The translations under genes and the position numbers were made by a program. Shown piece after piece: positions 37,417-48,052 of a stretch of DNA of 64,000 nucleotides. The notes beneath the pieces were generated by a model. The model made no database searches. It was not told where the DNA came from and saw only the letters and a list, made by a program, of their open reading frames with translations. Each line of letters begins with the position of its first letter. The stretch's first letter is position 1. The stretch is from Zoogloeaceae bacterium G21618-S1 (lineage in GTDB: Bacteria > Pseudomonadota > Gammaproteobacteria > Burkholderiales > Rhodocyclaceae): contig JAPWHF010000009.1 of assembly GCA_027214125.1 (NCBI GenBank), positions 62,001 to 126,000 of the forward strand, read 5' to 3'.

Positions 37417-38847
37417 TCAGAAGTGCAGCGGGCGCTTATCGACGGCCAGCGCGGCCTCGTGCACCGCTTCCGACATCGTCGGGTGAGCGTGGCAGATCCG
37501 CGCGAGGTCTTCAGCCGCACCATGGAACTCCATGGCGACGACGGCTTCGGAAATCAGTTCCGAGGCATTGGCGCCAATGATGTGCACGCCGAGGATACGG
37601 TCGGTTTCAGCGCAGGCCAGCATCTTGACGAAGCCGGTGGGCGCGCCCATGCCCAGCGCACGGCCGTTGGCCATGAACGGGATCTTGCCGGCGCGGTAGG
37701 CCACGCCTTCAGCCTTGAGTTGCTGCTCGGTCTTGCCGACCCAGGCAATCTCCGGCGAGGTGTAGATCACCCACGGAATGGTGTTGAAATCGCAATGGCC
37801 GGCCTGACCTGCCATCAGCTCGCACACCATGACGGCCTCTTCCATGGCCTTGTGGGCCAGCATCGGGCCACGCACCACATCGCCCACCGCCCAAACGCCC
37901 GGCAGATTGGTTTGGCAGTGATCGTTGACGTCGACCATCCCGCGGTCGGTCAGCTTGAGGCCAACGGCCTCGGCGTTCAGCCCGTCGGTGTTCGGCACAC
38001 GCCCCACCGATACGATGAGCTTGTCGAATACGGCCTTCTGCGCGCCGTCCTTGTCTTCGAACTCGACGGTGACCGACTTCTTGTTCTTGGCCGGTGTGAC
38101 CTTGCCCACCTTGACGCCCAGCTTGACCGCGAGGCCCTGCTTGGCGAACACCTTCTGCGCCTCTTTGGCCACATCCTGATCGGCGGCGCCGAGGAAGCTG
38201 TCCATGGCTTCGAGGATGGTGACTTCGGCACCCAGACGACGCCACACCGAACCCATTTCCAGGCCGATGACGCCGGAGCCGATCAGGCCGAGGCGCTTGG
38301 GCACCGCATCCAGATCCAGGGCGCCGATGTTGTCGCAGATCAGGGTGTTGTCCACCGGGATACCCGGCAGGTGACGTGCGGTCGAGCCGGTCGCGATGAT
38401 GACCTGCTTGGCCCCGATGACCTCGTCGCCTACCTTGATGTCCCACCCATCTTCGGTCTGGCCGACAAAGCTGCCATGACCCGGCAGCATCGTAACCTTG
38501 TTCTTCTTGAACAAGCCCTTGATCCCACCGGTGAGCTGATCAACGATCTTGGCCTTGCGCGCGACCATGGTCGGCACGTCGATGCTCGGAGTCCCGACCT
38601 TGATGCCCTGGTCGGCGAAGTCATGAGACGCTTCCTCGAACATATGCGAGGTGTGCAGCAGCGCCTTGGACGGAATGCAACCGACGTTCAAGCAGGTGCC
38701 GCCAAGACGCGGCTCGCCTTTCGGGTCGGCGTAGGGATTGGATTCGGCGCAGGCGGCACTGAAACCCAATTGGGCGGCGCGGATGGCGGCGACGTAACCA
38801 CCCGGGCCACCACCGATCACCAGCACATCAAATTGTTTCTTCGACAT
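37417..38847 (-). CDS. lpdA: Dihydrolipoyl dehydrogenase of the 2-oxoglutarate dehydrogenase complex
   Basis: 476-aa flavoprotein (E3). The FAD motif is VIGGGPGGYVAA, the redox disulfide is GGTCLNVGCIPSKALL, an NAD-binding motif GSGVIGLEMGS follows, and the C-terminal active-site His is in CHAHPTMSEAV. The ATG at 38847 has a strong GGGAGAG ribosome-binding site. It stands directly after odhA-odhB, so it is the dedicated E3 of that complex. Confidence 0.97.
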   Translation of the reverse strand: MSKKQFDVLVIGGGPGGYVAAIRAAQLGFSAACAESNPYADPKGEPRLGGTCLNVGCIPSKALLHTSHMFEEASHDFADQGIKVGTPSIDVPTMVARKAKIVDQLTGGIKGLFKKNKVTMLPGHGSFVGQTEDGWDIKVGDEVIGAKQVIIATGSTARHLPGIPVDNTLICDNIGALDLDAVPKRLGLIGSGVIGLEMGSVWRRLGAEVTILEAMDSFLGAADQDVAKEAQKVFAKQGLAVKLGVKVGKVTPAKNKKSVTVEFEDKDGAQKAVFDKLIVSVGRVPNTDGLNAEAVGLKLTDRGMVDVNDHCQTNLPGVWAVGDVVRGPMLAHKAMEEAVMVCELMAGQAGHCDFNTIPWVIYTSPEIAWVGKTEQQLKAEGVAYRAGKIPFMANGRALGMGAPTGFVKMLACAETDRILGVHIIGANASELISEAVVAMEFHGAAEDLARICHAHPTMSEAVHEAALAVDKRPLHF

Positions 38848-38901
38848 TGTTCTCTCCCTCGATGTCGACAACGGGCGCCGAGGCGCCCGCTGTATTCCTT
38901 A

Positions 38902-40083
38902 TCAGACGTCCAGCAGCAGGCGCGCCGGATCCTCAAGCGCTTCCTTCATGGTCACCAGACCCAGCACGGCTTCGCGGCCGTCGATGATGCGGTGATCGTA
39001 GGACATGGCCAGATAGTTGATCGGACGGATGACGATCTGGCCGTTTTCGACCACCGGGCGATCCTTGGTGGCATGAATGCCGAGGATGGCCGACTGCGGC
39101 GGGTTGATGATCGGGGTCGACAGCATCGAGCCGAACACGCCACCGTTGGAGATCGAGAAGGTACCGCCGGTGAGCTCTTCCATCGAGATCTTGCCGTCCT
39201 TGGCCTTCTGGCCATATTCAGCGACTTTTTTCTCGATATCGGCGATCGACATCTGATCGACGTCACGCAGGATGGGCACAACCAGGCCACGCGGACTACC
39301 GACAGCGATACCGATGTCGAAGTAGCCGTGATAGACGATGTCGTTGCCATCGACCGAGGCGTTCAGCACCGGGAACTTCTTGAGTGCTGCCACAGCTGCC
39401 TTAACGAAGAAGCCCATGAAGCCCAGGCGCACGCCGTGCTCTTTCTCGAACTTGTCCTTGTACTGAGCGCGCAGGGCCATCACCGGACCCATGTTCACTT
39501 CGTTGAAGGTAGTGAGAATGGCGTTTTCGTTCTTCGACTGCAGCAGACGCTCGGCAATACGGGCGCGCAGACGGGTCATCGGCACACGCTCTTCCGGACG
39601 GTCACCCGACACCACAACGGCCGGCGCGGCCGGTGCGGATTTGCCTGCGGCAACCGCGTCGCCCTTGGTCACACGACCACCACGACCAGACCCTGCGACG
39701 TCATCGGCGGCTACGCCTTTTTCATCAAGAATCTTGCGCGCGGCCGGGCTGGCCGAACCGCCGGCCGCCTTGCTGGTGGCGGGCGGCGCGGTCACAGCCG
39801 GTGCCGGCTCGGCAGCCTTGGGGCTTGCGCCGGCAGCCGCTTTGGCTTCGGTGTCGATCTGGGCGATCAGGTCACCGCTGGCCACGGTCGAACCGTCGCC
39901 AAGAATGATCTTGACCAGCACGCCATCCGCCGGTGCCGGGGTTTCGAGCACGACTTTGTCGGTCTCGATGTCGATCAGGTTCTCGTCACGCGAAACGGCC
40001 TGGCCTTCTTTCTTGTGCCAGGTGACGAGCGTCGCTTCGGACACGGACTCCGACAACTGGGGGACTTTAACTTCGATCAGCAT
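38902..40083 (-). CDS. sucB: Dihydrolipoyl succinyltransferase (E2)
   Basis: 393-aa E2 component (also named odhB). A single lipoyl domain carries the lipoylated Lys in [12 protein letters not shown] (about residues 41-48). An Ala/Pro linker leads to the peripheral-subunit-binding domain ([27 protein letters not shown]). The catalytic domain has the active-site His in [11 protein letters not shown]. The start [13 protein letters not shown] at 40083 with GAGGGAG before it is preferred over an upstream extension. Confidence 0.97.
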   Translation of the reverse strand: MLIEVKVPQLSESVSEATLVTWHKKEGQAVSRDENLIDIETDKVVLETPAPADGVLVKIILGDGSTVASGDLIAQIDTEAKAAAGASPKAAEPAPAVTAPPATSKAAGGSASPAARKILDEKGVAADDVAGSGRGGRVTKGDAVAAGKSAPAAPAVVVSGDRPEERVPMTRLRARIAERLLQSKNENAILTTFNEVNMGPVMALRAQYKDKFEKEHGVRLGFMGFFVKAAVAALKKFPVLNASVDGNDIVYHGYFDIGIAVGSPRGLVVPILRDVDQMSIADIEKKVAEYGQKAKDGKISMEELTGGTFSISNGGVFGSMLSTPIINPPQSAILGIHATKDRPVVENGQIVIRPINYLAMSYDHRIIDGREAVLGLVTMKEALEDPARLLLDV

Positions 40084-40123
40084 GAATTGACTCCCTCTAA
40101 TGCGTGGTTTTTTCGTTGTTCGA

Positions 40124-42952
40124 TCAATCGTTGATGGGACCGAAAGCGTTCTCAAGCACCGCTTTCTGTTGGGCATTGTGTTTGGCGTAATAACCCACCG
40201 CGGGCGATGCCGAAGCCGGACGGCTGACGAGCAGCAACTTCTGTTTCGGGCCGAGCACGTTGATCAGGTGCTGACGCGAAGCAAACCAGTACCAGGCGCC
40301 CTGGTTGCGCGGCTCTTCCTGACACCACACCACTTCCTTCGCGTTCGGGTACTTGGCCAGTTCGACACGGAAGGCATCCCGCGGGAACGGGTAAAGCTGC
40401 TCGATACGCACCACGGCGATGTCCTTGATCTCCTGCTCGCGGCGATAGGCCATCAACTCGTAGTAGATCTTGCCGGAGCACAACACGACCCGCTTGACCT
40501 TCTTGGCATCCAGCTTGTCGACCTCCCCGATGACCGTACGGAAGGAACCCTTGGTGAGCTCATCCATGGTCGACACCGCCTCTTTATGACGCAGCAGCGA
40601 TTTCGGCGTGATGACGATGGCCGGCTTGCGCAACTGACGCACCATCTGGCGACGCAAGAGGTGGAAGATCTGCGACGGCGTGCTGGGCACCAGCACCTGC
40701 ATGTTGTTTTCAGCACACAGCTGCATGTAACGCTCGAGACGGGCCGAAGAGTGCTCCGGGCCCTGACCTTCGTAACCATGCGGCAGCAACACCGTCAGAC
40801 CGACCTTGCGGCCCCACTTGGCTTCGCCGGACGAAATGAACTGGTCAAACACGACCTGTGCGCCGTTGGCGAAGTCACCGAACTGCGCCTCCCAAACGAC
40901 CAGGTCGTCAGGCACCGCAGTGGAGTAACCATATTCAAACGCCAGCACGGCCTCTTCAGACAACACGGAGTCGAAGACCTGAATCTCGGCCTGACCATCC
41001 TGGATGTTCTGCAGCGGAATGTAGGCACCCTCGTCCCAACGCTCGCGCTTCTGGTCGTGGAACACGGCATGACGGTGGAAGAAGGTACCGCGGCCGATAT
41101 CCTCACCGGACAAACGCACGCCGTAGCCCTGAACCAACAAACTGGCGTAGGCGAGGTTCTCACCCATGCCCCAGTCGATCAGCGCTTCGCCGCGCGCCAT
41201 GGCGGCACGGTCAGCCACAATTTTCTTGACCCGGGACTGCAACTCAAAACCTTCTGGCACCGTGCTGATCCGCTCGGCCAGACGCTTGAGCTCGACCATC
41301 GGCACGGCCGTAACGGCTTCGTCGGTGTACTCGGCCTTGAGATATGGCGTCCAGTCGACCGCGAACTGACGGTTGTGACCGGACAGCACCGGGTTGGCCA
41401 GCAATTCGCCGCGATCGAGGTGCTCGCGATAATCTTGAATGATCGCTTCGGGTTCGTCCGCCGCGCACACGCCTTCACGCACGAGGCGATCGGCATACAG
41501 CTTGCGAGTACCCGGGTGTAGCGCCACCTTCCGGTACATCAGCGGCTGCGTCACCATCGGCTCGTCCTGCTCGTTGTGGCCGAGCTTGCGATAGCAGACG
41601 ATGTCGATGACCACGTCTTTCTTGAATTCGTTGCGGAACTCGACCGCCAGCGCGGTGACCAGCGCAACGGCTTCCGGATCATCACCATTCACATGGAAGA
41701 TCGGCGCCTCGACCATCTTGAAGATGTCGGTGCAATACAGCGAAGAGCGATAATCCCGCGGATCGGAGGTGGTAAAGCCGATCTGGTTGTTCACCACGAT
41801 GTGAACGGTGCCGCCCGTGCCGTAGCCACGCGTCTGCGAGAAGTTCAGCATCTCCTGGTTCACACCCTGGCCGGCCACTGCCGAGTCACCATGGATGATC
41901 ACCGGCAAGACCTGAGTCTTTGCCTTGTCCTTGCGACGTACCTGACGCGCATAGACCGAGCCGGCCACCACGGGGTTGATGATCTCAAGGTGAGACGGGT
42001 TGAAGGCCAGCGTGAGGTGGACCGGACCGCCCGGGGTCATCACATCGCTCGAGAAACCGTTGTGGTACTTCACGTCACCGGCGCTCAGGTCAACTTCGGC
42101 CTTGCCTTCAAACTCGGCAAACAGGGTCGAAGGTGACTTGCCCAGCGTGTTGACCAGCACGTTCAGACGGCCGCGGTGGGCCATGCCGATCACGATTTCC
42201 TGCGCACCGAGACGACCGCCGACGCTGATCACCTCATCCATGGCGACGATCATCGACTCGCCACCTTCGAGCGAGAAGCGCTTCTGACCGACGTACTTGG
42301 TGTGCAGATATTTTTCGAGCGTCTCGGCAGCAGTCACACGGCCAAGGACGTGCTTTTTCTGCTCAACCGAAAACTGCGGCGTGCCGCGAATACTCTCCAG
42401 GCGCGCCTGAATCCAGCGCTTCTGGGCGATGTCCGAGATGTACATGTACTCGGAGCCGATCGAGCCGCAGTAAGTCTGCCGCACCGCCTCCAGAATTTCG
42501 CGCAGGCTCGCCTGCTCGCTGGAGAACGCGTGAAAAGAGCCCACATTGAACTGCTCGTTCAGGTCTGCCTCGGTGAAACCGTAGTAGGACGGCTCCAACT
42601 CCGGCACATGCATGCGCTCGCTGCGCTTGAGCGGATCAAGATTCGCCCAGCGGGTGCCGAGGAAGCGATAGGCGTTGATCAACTGCAGCGTGCTGACCTG
42701 ACGCTTGTTGCCGTCGCCGGAGGTAATGGTGCGTACCGGGCCACGTTTGGCGAGTTGCTCGAAGGCGTGGATGATCGGCGTATGCGCCACATCGCGCACC
42801 GCAGCGGCGGCGCCCGCTTTCAGACCATCAAAATAGGTTCGCCATTCTTCCGGAACGTTTTCCGGATCGGCGAGATACGACTCGTACAGCTCTTCGACGA
42901 ACGGTGCATTGCTGCCGAACAGCATCGAGGTGCTATGCAGTTGCTTCATCAT
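40124..42952 (-). CDS. sucA: 2-Oxoglutarate dehydrogenase E1
   Basis: 942-aa thiamine-diphosphate enzyme (also named odhA) that decarboxylates 2-oxoglutarate in the TCA cycle. The conserved blocks [39 protein letters not shown] and [17 protein letters not shown] are present. The start [23 protein letters not shown] (42952) matches betaproteobacterial E1 proteins; an ATG 15 codons upstream is possible but less typical. It heads the sucA-sucB-lpdA unit and is separated from gltA by a hairpin terminator. Confidence 0.97.
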   Translation of the reverse strand: MMKQLHSTSMLFGSNAPFVEELYESYLADPENVPEEWRTYFDGLKAGAAAAVRDVAHTPIIHAFEQLAKRGPVRTITSGDGNKRQVSTLQLINAYRFLGTRWANLDPLKRSERMHVPELEPSYYGFTEADLNEQFNVGSFHAFSSEQASLREILEAVRQTYCGSIGSEYMYISDIAQKRWIQARLESIRGTPQFSVEQKKHVLGRVTAAETLEKYLHTKYVGQKRFSLEGGESMIVAMDEVISVGGRLGAQEIVIGMAHRGRLNVLVNTLGKSPSTLFAEFEGKAEVDLSAGDVKYHNGFSSDVMTPGGPVHLTLAFNPSHLEIINPVVAGSVYARQVRRKDKAKTQVLPVIIHGDSAVAGQGVNQEMLNFSQTRGYGTGGTVHIVVNNQIGFTTSDPRDYRSSLYCTDIFKMVEAPIFHVNGDDPEAVALVTALAVEFRNEFKKDVVIDIVCYRKLGHNEQDEPMVTQPLMYRKVALHPGTRKLYADRLVREGVCAADEPEAIIQDYREHLDRGELLANPVLSGHNRQFAVDWTPYLKAEYTDEAVTAVPMVELKRLAERISTVPEGFELQSRVKKIVADRAAMARGEALIDWGMGENLAYASLLVQGYGVRLSGEDIGRGTFFHRHAVFHDQKRERWDEGAYIPLQNIQDGQAEIQVFDSVLSEEAVLAFEYGYSTAVPDDLVVWEAQFGDFANGAQVVFDQFISSGEAKWGRKVGLTVLLPHGYEGQGPEHSSARLERYMQLCAENNMQVLVPSTPSQIFHLLRRQMVRQLRKPAIVITPKSLLRHKEAVSTMDELTKGSFRTVIGEVDKLDAKKVKRVVLCSGKIYYELMAYRREQEIKDIAVVRIEQLYPFPRDAFRVELAKYPNAKEVVWCQEEPRNQGAWYWFASRQHLINVLGPKQKLLLVSRPASASPAVGYYAKHNAQQKAVLENAFGPIND

Positions 42953-43022
42953 CTTGGAATTCACCCGAATTCTGTTGCCTAGTCTGGTAATCGCCATCCG
43001 GCGATCACGGCCAATTGGGGCA

Positions 43023-43064
43023 TAAGGAAAACGGGATGATCACGACAGGCGGTGATCATCCCGT
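43023..43064 (-). terminator. Hairpin terminator between gltA and sucA
   Basis: Two perfect 13-base arms, ACGGGATGATCAC (43031-43043) and GTGATCATCCCGT (43052-43064), are separated by 8 bases. On the minus strand the stem is followed by TTTTCCTT. It lies about 45 bases after the gltA stop, so it probably ends the sdh-gltA transcript before sucA. Confidence 0.75.
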
Positions 43065-43107
43065 GACGGACTGATTTAAGTGCTCACTTTCCCAGCCCGC
43101 ATGGGTG

Positions 43108-44403
43108 TTACGCCCGCTGGTCGATCGCCACGACGTCGCGGCGAGCCGCGCCGACATACAGCTGGCGCGGACGACCAATCTTGTATTCCGGATCGGTCAT
43201 CATTTCTTCCCACTGTGTCATCCAACCCACGGTGCGGGCCAGCGCGAAGATGCAGGTAAACATCGAGGTCGGAATACCCAGCGCCTTTTGCACAATGCCG
43301 GAGTAGAAGTCGACGTTCGGGTAAAGCTTCTTCTCGACGAAGTACGGATCTTCCAGCGCGATTTTCTCGAGCTCCATGGCCAGCTTGAACAGACGATCGT
43401 TCTCAAGACCGAGCTCGGTCAGCACGTCGTAGCAGACCTTGCGCATCAGCTTGGCGCGCGGATCAAAGTTCTTGTACACGCGGTGACCAAAGCCCATCAG
43501 CTTGAACGGATCGTTCTTGTCCTTGGCGCGGGTGATGTACTCGCTGACCTTGGACACATCACCGATCTGCTCCAGCATGTTCAGGCAAGCTTCGTTGGCG
43601 CCACCGTGTGACGGCCCCCACAGGCAGGCGATACCGGCCGAAATGCAAGCAAATGGGTTGGCACCTGAGGAGCCCGCCAGACGCACCGTGGAGGTGGAGG
43701 CGTTCTGCTCATGGTCAGCATGCAGCGTGAAGATGGTATCGAGGGCATGGACCAGCACCGGATTCGGCTTGTACTCTTCGCACGGCGTGCCAAACATCAT
43801 GTGCATGAAGTTGGCGGTGTAGCCCAGATCATTGCGCGGGTACATGAAGGGCTGCCCGGTGTTGTACTTGTACGCCATCGCGACGATGGTCGGCAACTTG
43901 GCCACCAGGCGGTTGAAGGACACATTGCGGTGCTCGGCGTCCTGCAGGTCGAGAGCGTCGTGGTAGAAGGCCGACAGAGCGCCCACCACACCGACCATGA
44001 CCGCCATCGGGTGTGCATCACGACGGAAGCCCGAGTAGAACTTGGTCATCTGGTCGTGCAACATCGTGTGGTTCTTGATGGTGTCTTCGAAATCGGTCTT
44101 CTGCTTGGCATTGGGCAGCTCACCGTTTTTCAGCAGGTAAGCCACTTCCAGGAAGTTGCAGTTGTCGGCCAATTGTTCGATGGGGTAACCGCGATACAGC
44201 AATTCGCCCTTGTCGCCATCGATGAACGTCACCGTGGACGCGCAACTGGCGGTAGAGAGGAATCCGGAATCATAGGTGAACAGACCGGTTTTGGCACCCA
44301 GCGTACGGATGTCGATGACATCGTTGCCATGCGTTCCGGTCATCACCGGAAATTCGACCGTCTTCCCATCGACCGTGAGGGTGGCGTTACGTTCATTGCT
44401 CAT
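43108..44403 (-). CDS. gltA: Citrate synthase
   Basis: 431-aa type II (hexameric, Gram-negative) citrate synthase. Catalytic His residues are in [20 protein letters not shown] and [14 protein letters not shown], and the catalytic Asp is in [11 protein letters not shown]. It condenses oxaloacetate and acetyl-CoA. It follows sdhE by 37 bases on the same strand. Confidence 0.98.
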   Translation of the reverse strand: MSNERNATLTVDGKTVEFPVMTGTHGNDVIDIRTLGAKTGLFTYDSGFLSTASCASTVTFIDGDKGELLYRGYPIEQLADNCNFLEVAYLLKNGELPNAKQKTDFEDTIKNHTMLHDQMTKFYSGFRRDAHPMAVMVGVVGALSAFYHDALDLQDAEHRNVSFNRLVAKLPTIVAMAYKYNTGQPFMYPRNDLGYTANFMHMMFGTPCEEYKPNPVLVHALDTIFTLHADHEQNASTSTVRLAGSSGANPFACISAGIACLWGPSHGGANEACLNMLEQIGDVSKVSEYITRAKDKNDPFKLMGFGHRVYKNFDPRAKLMRKVCYDVLTELGLENDRLFKLAMELEKIALEDPYFVEKKLYPNVDFYSGIVQKALGIPTSMFTCIFALARTVGWMTQWEEMMTDPEYKIGRPRQLYVGAARRDVVAIDQRA

Positions 44404-44440
44404 AACTTGTCCTTTGGCTTACCTGTTATTTTCCATCTGC

Positions 44441-44698
44441 CTAGGCAGAATCATCCTGTGTTCCGCTATCACGCAGCATGCTGAGGAGTGGCATCCAGCG
44501 ATCTTCGGGACACGGTACGCTTCCGTTGACCATGGCCCAAAGGTCATGATCTTCGATATCCAGCAGGTCCTGAAGATCGACCAACTGAGCATCGCTCAGC
44601 TGGTCGAACCTGTTTTCAAGAAAGCGTGCGAAGACCAGGTCGAGTTCCAATAGCGCCCGACGGCAGTGCCAGCGCATGCGTCCTTTGTTTGGCGTCAT
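44441..44698 (-). CDS. sdhE: Succinate dehydrogenase flavinylation factor SdhE
   Basis: 85-aa SdhE (YgfY/CptB) family protein that promotes covalent FAD attachment to SdhA. The family core is RMRWHCRRALLELDLVFARFLE followed by LSDAQLVDLQDLLDIEDHDLWAMV (read as two segments). The signature RGxxE reads R-A-L-L-E here (residues 14-18), so the usual Gly is Ala. The ATG overlaps the sdhB stop by 4 bases, which supports a role with the adjacent sdhCDAB operon. Confidence 0.93.
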   Translation of the reverse strand: MTPNKGRMRWHCRRALLELDLVFARFLENRFDQLSDAQLVDLQDLLDIEDHDLWAMVNGSVPCPEDRWMPLLSMLRDSGTQDDSA

Positions 44699-45405
44699 AC
44701 CGCGCGACGCACCATCATGTCCTTGATCTTGCCAATCGCCCGGGTCGGGTTAAGGCTCTTCGGACAGACATCCACACAGTTCATGATGGTGTGGCAACGG
44801 AACAAACGATACGGGTCCTCGAGGTTGTCGAGGCGCTCGTTTGTCGCTTCATCCCGGGTGTCGGCAATGAAACGATACGCGGCAAGCAAACCCGCCGGCC
44901 CGACAAACTTGTCTGGATTCCACCAGAACGACGGGCACGACGTCGAGCAGCAGGCGCACAGAATGCACTCGTAGAGCCCGTTGAGCTCTTCGCGCTCTTC
45001 CGGCGACTGCAGACGCTCGCGCTCCGGCGGCGGGTTGTCGTTGACCAGGTAGGGTTTGATCGAGTTGTACTGCTTGAAGAACTGGGTCATGTCGACGATC
45101 AGATCGCGAATGACAGGCAGCCCCGGCAGCGGGCGCAGCACGATCGGCTGCGGCAGGCTGTCGACATCGGTCAGGCAGGCCAGACCATTCTTGCCGTTGA
45201 TATTCATGGCATCGGAGCCACACACACCTTCACGGCAGGAACGGCGGAAAGACGTGGAATCGTCCTTCACCTTCAGGCGAACCAGCGCATCCAGCAGTTT
45301 TTTGTCGGACGGCTCGAGGTCGACCGAAATATCCTGCATGTACGGCTTTTCGTCGCGGTCCGGATCGTAACGGTAGATCTTGAATTGAACGGTACGTTTG
45401 CTCAT
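44695..45405 (-). CDS. sdhB: Succinate dehydrogenase iron-sulfur subunit
   Basis: 236-aa subunit carrying three iron-sulfur clusters between the flavin and the quinone site. The [2Fe-2S] ligands are in SCREGVCGSDAMNINGKNGLAC. The [4Fe-4S] ligands start in CILCACCSTSCPSFWW. The [3Fe-4S] region is in CHTIMNCVDVCPKSLNP. The order sdhC-sdhD-sdhA-sdhB-sdhE is maintained. Confidence 0.98.
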   Translation of the reverse strand: MSKRTVQFKIYRYDPDRDEKPYMQDISVDLEPSDKKLLDALVRLKVKDDSTSFRRSCREGVCGSDAMNINGKNGLACLTDVDSLPQPIVLRPLPGLPVIRDLIVDMTQFFKQYNSIKPYLVNDNPPPERERLQSPEEREELNGLYECILCACCSTSCPSFWWNPDKFVGPAGLLAAYRFIADTRDEATNERLDNLEDPYRLFRCHTIMNCVDVCPKSLNPTRAIGKIKDMMVRRAV

Positions 45406-45424
45406 CTGTTCGACTCCCGGCCTC

Positions 45425-47218
45425 TCAGTAAGTCCGCGTCGCCAGCGCGATCGGATCGACGCTTTCGGACATCGGCTGCAAATTCACAGGCTTGTAGTCC
45501 AGGCGGTTGCCTTCGCTGTACCACAAGGTGTGCTTGAGCCACTCGTCATCACGGCGGCCGTTCGGAAACTCAGGGGTATCCGGTGCGTCATCGCGCACGT
45601 GGGCACCGCGAGACTCTTTGCGCGCTTCGGCTGAAATCATAGTGGCCTTGGCAACCTCGATCAGGTTGTCCAGCTCGAGCGCTTCCATGCGTGCCGTGTT
45701 CCAGACCATGGACTTGTCCTTGATCTCGGTGGTCTTGGCTTGCTCGGCCACCTCAAGAATCGCGGTCACGCCCTGCTGAAGCAGTTCGGAGAATCGGAAC
45801 ACACCGGCGTGCTTCTGCATAGTGCGTTGCATGGCCAGGCGGACTTCGTGCACATTGGTGCCGTCTTTCTGGTTCTCCAGGCGCGCCATTCGTGCCAGCG
45901 AAAAATCGGCCGCATTGTCCGGCAGCGGCTTGAGGCGCAGATTGCCGCTCTGGATATCCTCAACCACGGTCTCACCCGCCGACTTGCCAAACACCAGCAG
46001 ATCGAGCAGCGAGTTGGTCCCGAGACGGTTGGCGCCATGCACCGACGCACAGGCACATTCACCGGCGGCGTAGAAACCAGTCACCGGCGTATTCGAGTTA
46101 TCACCCTTGGGCGCAACCACCTGGCCTTTATAGTTGGTCGGAATACCGCCCATCTGGTAGTGGCAGGTCGGCACGACCGGAATCGGCGCCTTGATCGGAT
46201 CGATGCCCGCGAACTGAATCGAGATCTCGCGAATGCCGGGCAAACGCTTCATGATCGTCTCAGGCGACAGGTGCGTGATATCGAGAAGGACGTGATCCTT
46301 GTCGGGTCCGCAGCCGCGGCCTTCGTTGATTTCGGTCACCATCGAACGGGACACGACGTCACGCGAAGCGAGATCTTTCAGGTTCGGCGCATAGCGCTCC
46401 ATGAAACGCTCACCCGCTGCGTTCCGCAGAATACCGCCCTCACCACGCACACCTTCGGTAATCAGCACGCCCGCGCCGGCCACACCGGTCGGGTGAAACT
46501 GCCAGAACTCCATGTCTTCGAGCGGAACGCCAGCGCGCGCTGCCATACCGACACCGTCACCGGTGTTGATGAAGGCGTTGGTCGAGCTGTAGTAAATCCG
46601 GCCGGCACCACCGGTAGCGAAGATCACCGCCTTGGCATGGAAGATCGACACTTCGCCGGTTTCCATTTCCATGGCCGTCACGCCAACCACGTCGCCGTCA
46701 GCATCACGAATCAGATCCAGCGCCATCCACTCAACGAAGAACTGGGTCTTCGCACGTACATTGCGCTGATACAGCGCATGCAACATGGCGTGACCCGTCC
46801 GGTCAGCGGCCGCACAGGAACGCGATACCGGCGATTGGCCGTAGTTTTGCGAGTGACCACCAAAGGGACGCTGATAGATCTTGCCGTTGTCGAGACGGTC
46901 AAAAGGCATGCCGTAGTGCTCGAGCTCGACGACGACTTCGTTCGCCTTGCGACACATGAACTCGATGGCATCCTGGTCACCCAGCCAGTCCGACCCCTTG
47001 ACGGTGTCGTACATGTGCCAGTGCCAGTTATCTTCGGTCGAGTTACCCAACGAAGCGGCCACACCGCCTTGTGCAGCCACGGTGTGGGAGCGCGTCGGGA
47101 ACACCTTGGTCAGGACTGCCGTTTTAAGACCGGATTCTGACAGCTGCAGTGCGGCGCGAAGACCCGCACCACCCGCGCCGACGATCACCGCATCATAAGT
47201 ATGCTTTGCGATTTTCAC
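45425..47218 (-). CDS. sdhA: Succinate dehydrogenase flavoprotein subunit
   Basis: 597-aa catalytic subunit oxidising succinate to fumarate. The FAD motif is AVIVGAGGAGLRAA, the histidine for covalent FAD is in RSHTVAAQGG, and the active-site region includes FHPTGVAGAGVL and SVHGANRLGTNSLLDL. The start is GTG at 47218, chosen because GGAGG lies 8 bases upstream. The longer in-frame extension would run into sdhD. Confidence 0.97.
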   Translation of the reverse strand: MKIAKHTYDAVIVGAGGAGLRAALQLSESGLKTAVLTKVFPTRSHTVAAQGGVAASLGNSTEDNWHWHMYDTVKGSDWLGDQDAIEFMCRKANEVVVELEHYGMPFDRLDNGKIYQRPFGGHSQNYGQSPVSRSCAAADRTGHAMLHALYQRNVRAKTQFFVEWMALDLIRDADGDVVGVTAMEMETGEVSIFHAKAVIFATGGAGRIYYSSTNAFINTGDGVGMAARAGVPLEDMEFWQFHPTGVAGAGVLITEGVRGEGGILRNAAGERFMERYAPNLKDLASRDVVSRSMVTEINEGRGCGPDKDHVLLDITHLSPETIMKRLPGIREISIQFAGIDPIKAPIPVVPTCHYQMGGIPTNYKGQVVAPKGDNSNTPVTGFYAAGECACASVHGANRLGTNSLLDLLVFGKSAGETVVEDIQSGNLRLKPLPDNAADFSLARMARLENQKDGTNVHEVRLAMQRTMQKHAGVFRFSELLQQGVTAILEVAEQAKTTEIKDKSMVWNTARMEALELDNLIEVAKATMISAEARKESRGAHVRDDAPDTPEFPNGRRDDEWLKHTLWYSEGNRLDYKPVNLQPMSESVDPIALATRTY

Positions 47219-47220
47219 CC

Positions 47221-47568
47221 TTACAGCCTCCACAGAATCTGGGCTGCCCAACCGGCGTAGCCGATGAGCAGGAACATGACGATCACGTGCAAGGTCAGTC
47301 GAATACCGACCGGTTGAATGTAGTCCATGAAGATGTCACGGACGCCAACCCAGGCGTGATAAAAGAGCGACATGAAGAACAGGAAGCTGAAGAAGCGCAT
47401 GAAACCGCCGGCAAACATGCCGCTCCAGGCCTCGTACGACATTTCCGGCAGCATCAGCGCGCTGATCGCGAAATACACCGAATACAAGGCCATCACAATG
47501 GCCGTTACGCGCTGACCAATCCAGTCGCGAAGGCCGTAGTGGGCACCAACAACAATCCGTTTCACCAT
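47221..47568 (-). CDS. sdhD: Succinate dehydrogenase membrane anchor SdhD
   Basis: 115-aa protein with three hydrophobic helices (VTAIVMALYSVYFAISALML, FFSFLFFMSLFYHAWVGVRD, LHVIVMFLLIGYAGWA). The FYHAWVGVRDIFMDY segment carries the family histidine. The ATG at 47568 overlaps the sdhC stop by 7 bases. The N-terminus MVKRIVVGAHYGLRDW is typical. Confidence 0.95.
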   Translation of the reverse strand: MVKRIVVGAHYGLRDWIGQRVTAIVMALYSVYFAISALMLPEMSYEAWSGMFAGGFMRFFSFLFFMSLFYHAWVGVRDIFMDYIQPVGIRLTLHVIVMFLLIGYAGWAAQILWRL

Positions 47569-47951
47569 AGTTTCACCCCGATCAAAACGGTCAGCACCAG
47601 GCTGACAATGAGAACGAGACGGGCTGACTGACGTGACGAAGCCAGATCCAGACCTTTGTGAACGTCCAACAGCAAGAAGCGGATACCGGCACAGAAGTGG
47701 TGCAAAAATGCCCACAACAGACCAAATAGAATCAGCTTGACCAGCGGATTGGAAACCGTGTCCTTGTAGTCAGCAAAGGTCTCTGCGGACCCGAGGCTGT
47801 CACCGAACAAAGACAACAACAACGGCAACATCAAGAACAAACCTGCGCCACTGACACGATGCAGAATCGAGACAAACCCCGCCAAGGGCAGCCTGATCTC
47901 GTGCAGCGCCAAGTGTTTCGGGCGCTTTTTTCTGACTGTCATTTCAGACAT
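47562..47951 (-). CDS. sdhC: Succinate dehydrogenase cytochrome b556 subunit SdhC
   Basis: 129-aa membrane subunit with three helices. SILHRVSGAGLFLMLP is the conserved quinone-site region. HHFCAGIRFLLLD contains the heme b ligand histidine. It is the first gene of sdhCDAB-sdhE-gltA. A second Met three codons in is an alternative start. Confidence 0.95.
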   Translation of the reverse strand: MSEMTVRKKRPKHLALHEIRLPLAGFVSILHRVSGAGLFLMLPLLLSLFGDSLGSAETFADYKDTVSNPLVKLILFGLLWAFLHHFCAGIRFLLLDVHKGLDLASSRQSARLVLIVSLVLTVLIGVKLW

Positions 47952-48008
47952 CTTTTTCCCCCAATGCTAGGCCGCACGAATGCCGCCTTACTCCCACGAA
48001 AAACGTCG

Positions 48009-48014
48009 ATTATA
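48009..48014 (-). promoter_or_regulatory. Candidate -10 box of the sdhC operon
   Basis: A perfect TATAAT on the minus strand (48014-48009), about 60 bases upstream of the sdhC ATG and just after the gntR stop. The -35 match is poor (TTCAAG with an 18-base spacer), so the promoter may need an activator or may rely on read-through from gntR. Confidence 0.5.
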
Positions 48015-48052
48015 ACCGTTGATGTCGCGTCACTTGAATGCGTCACGCGCCA

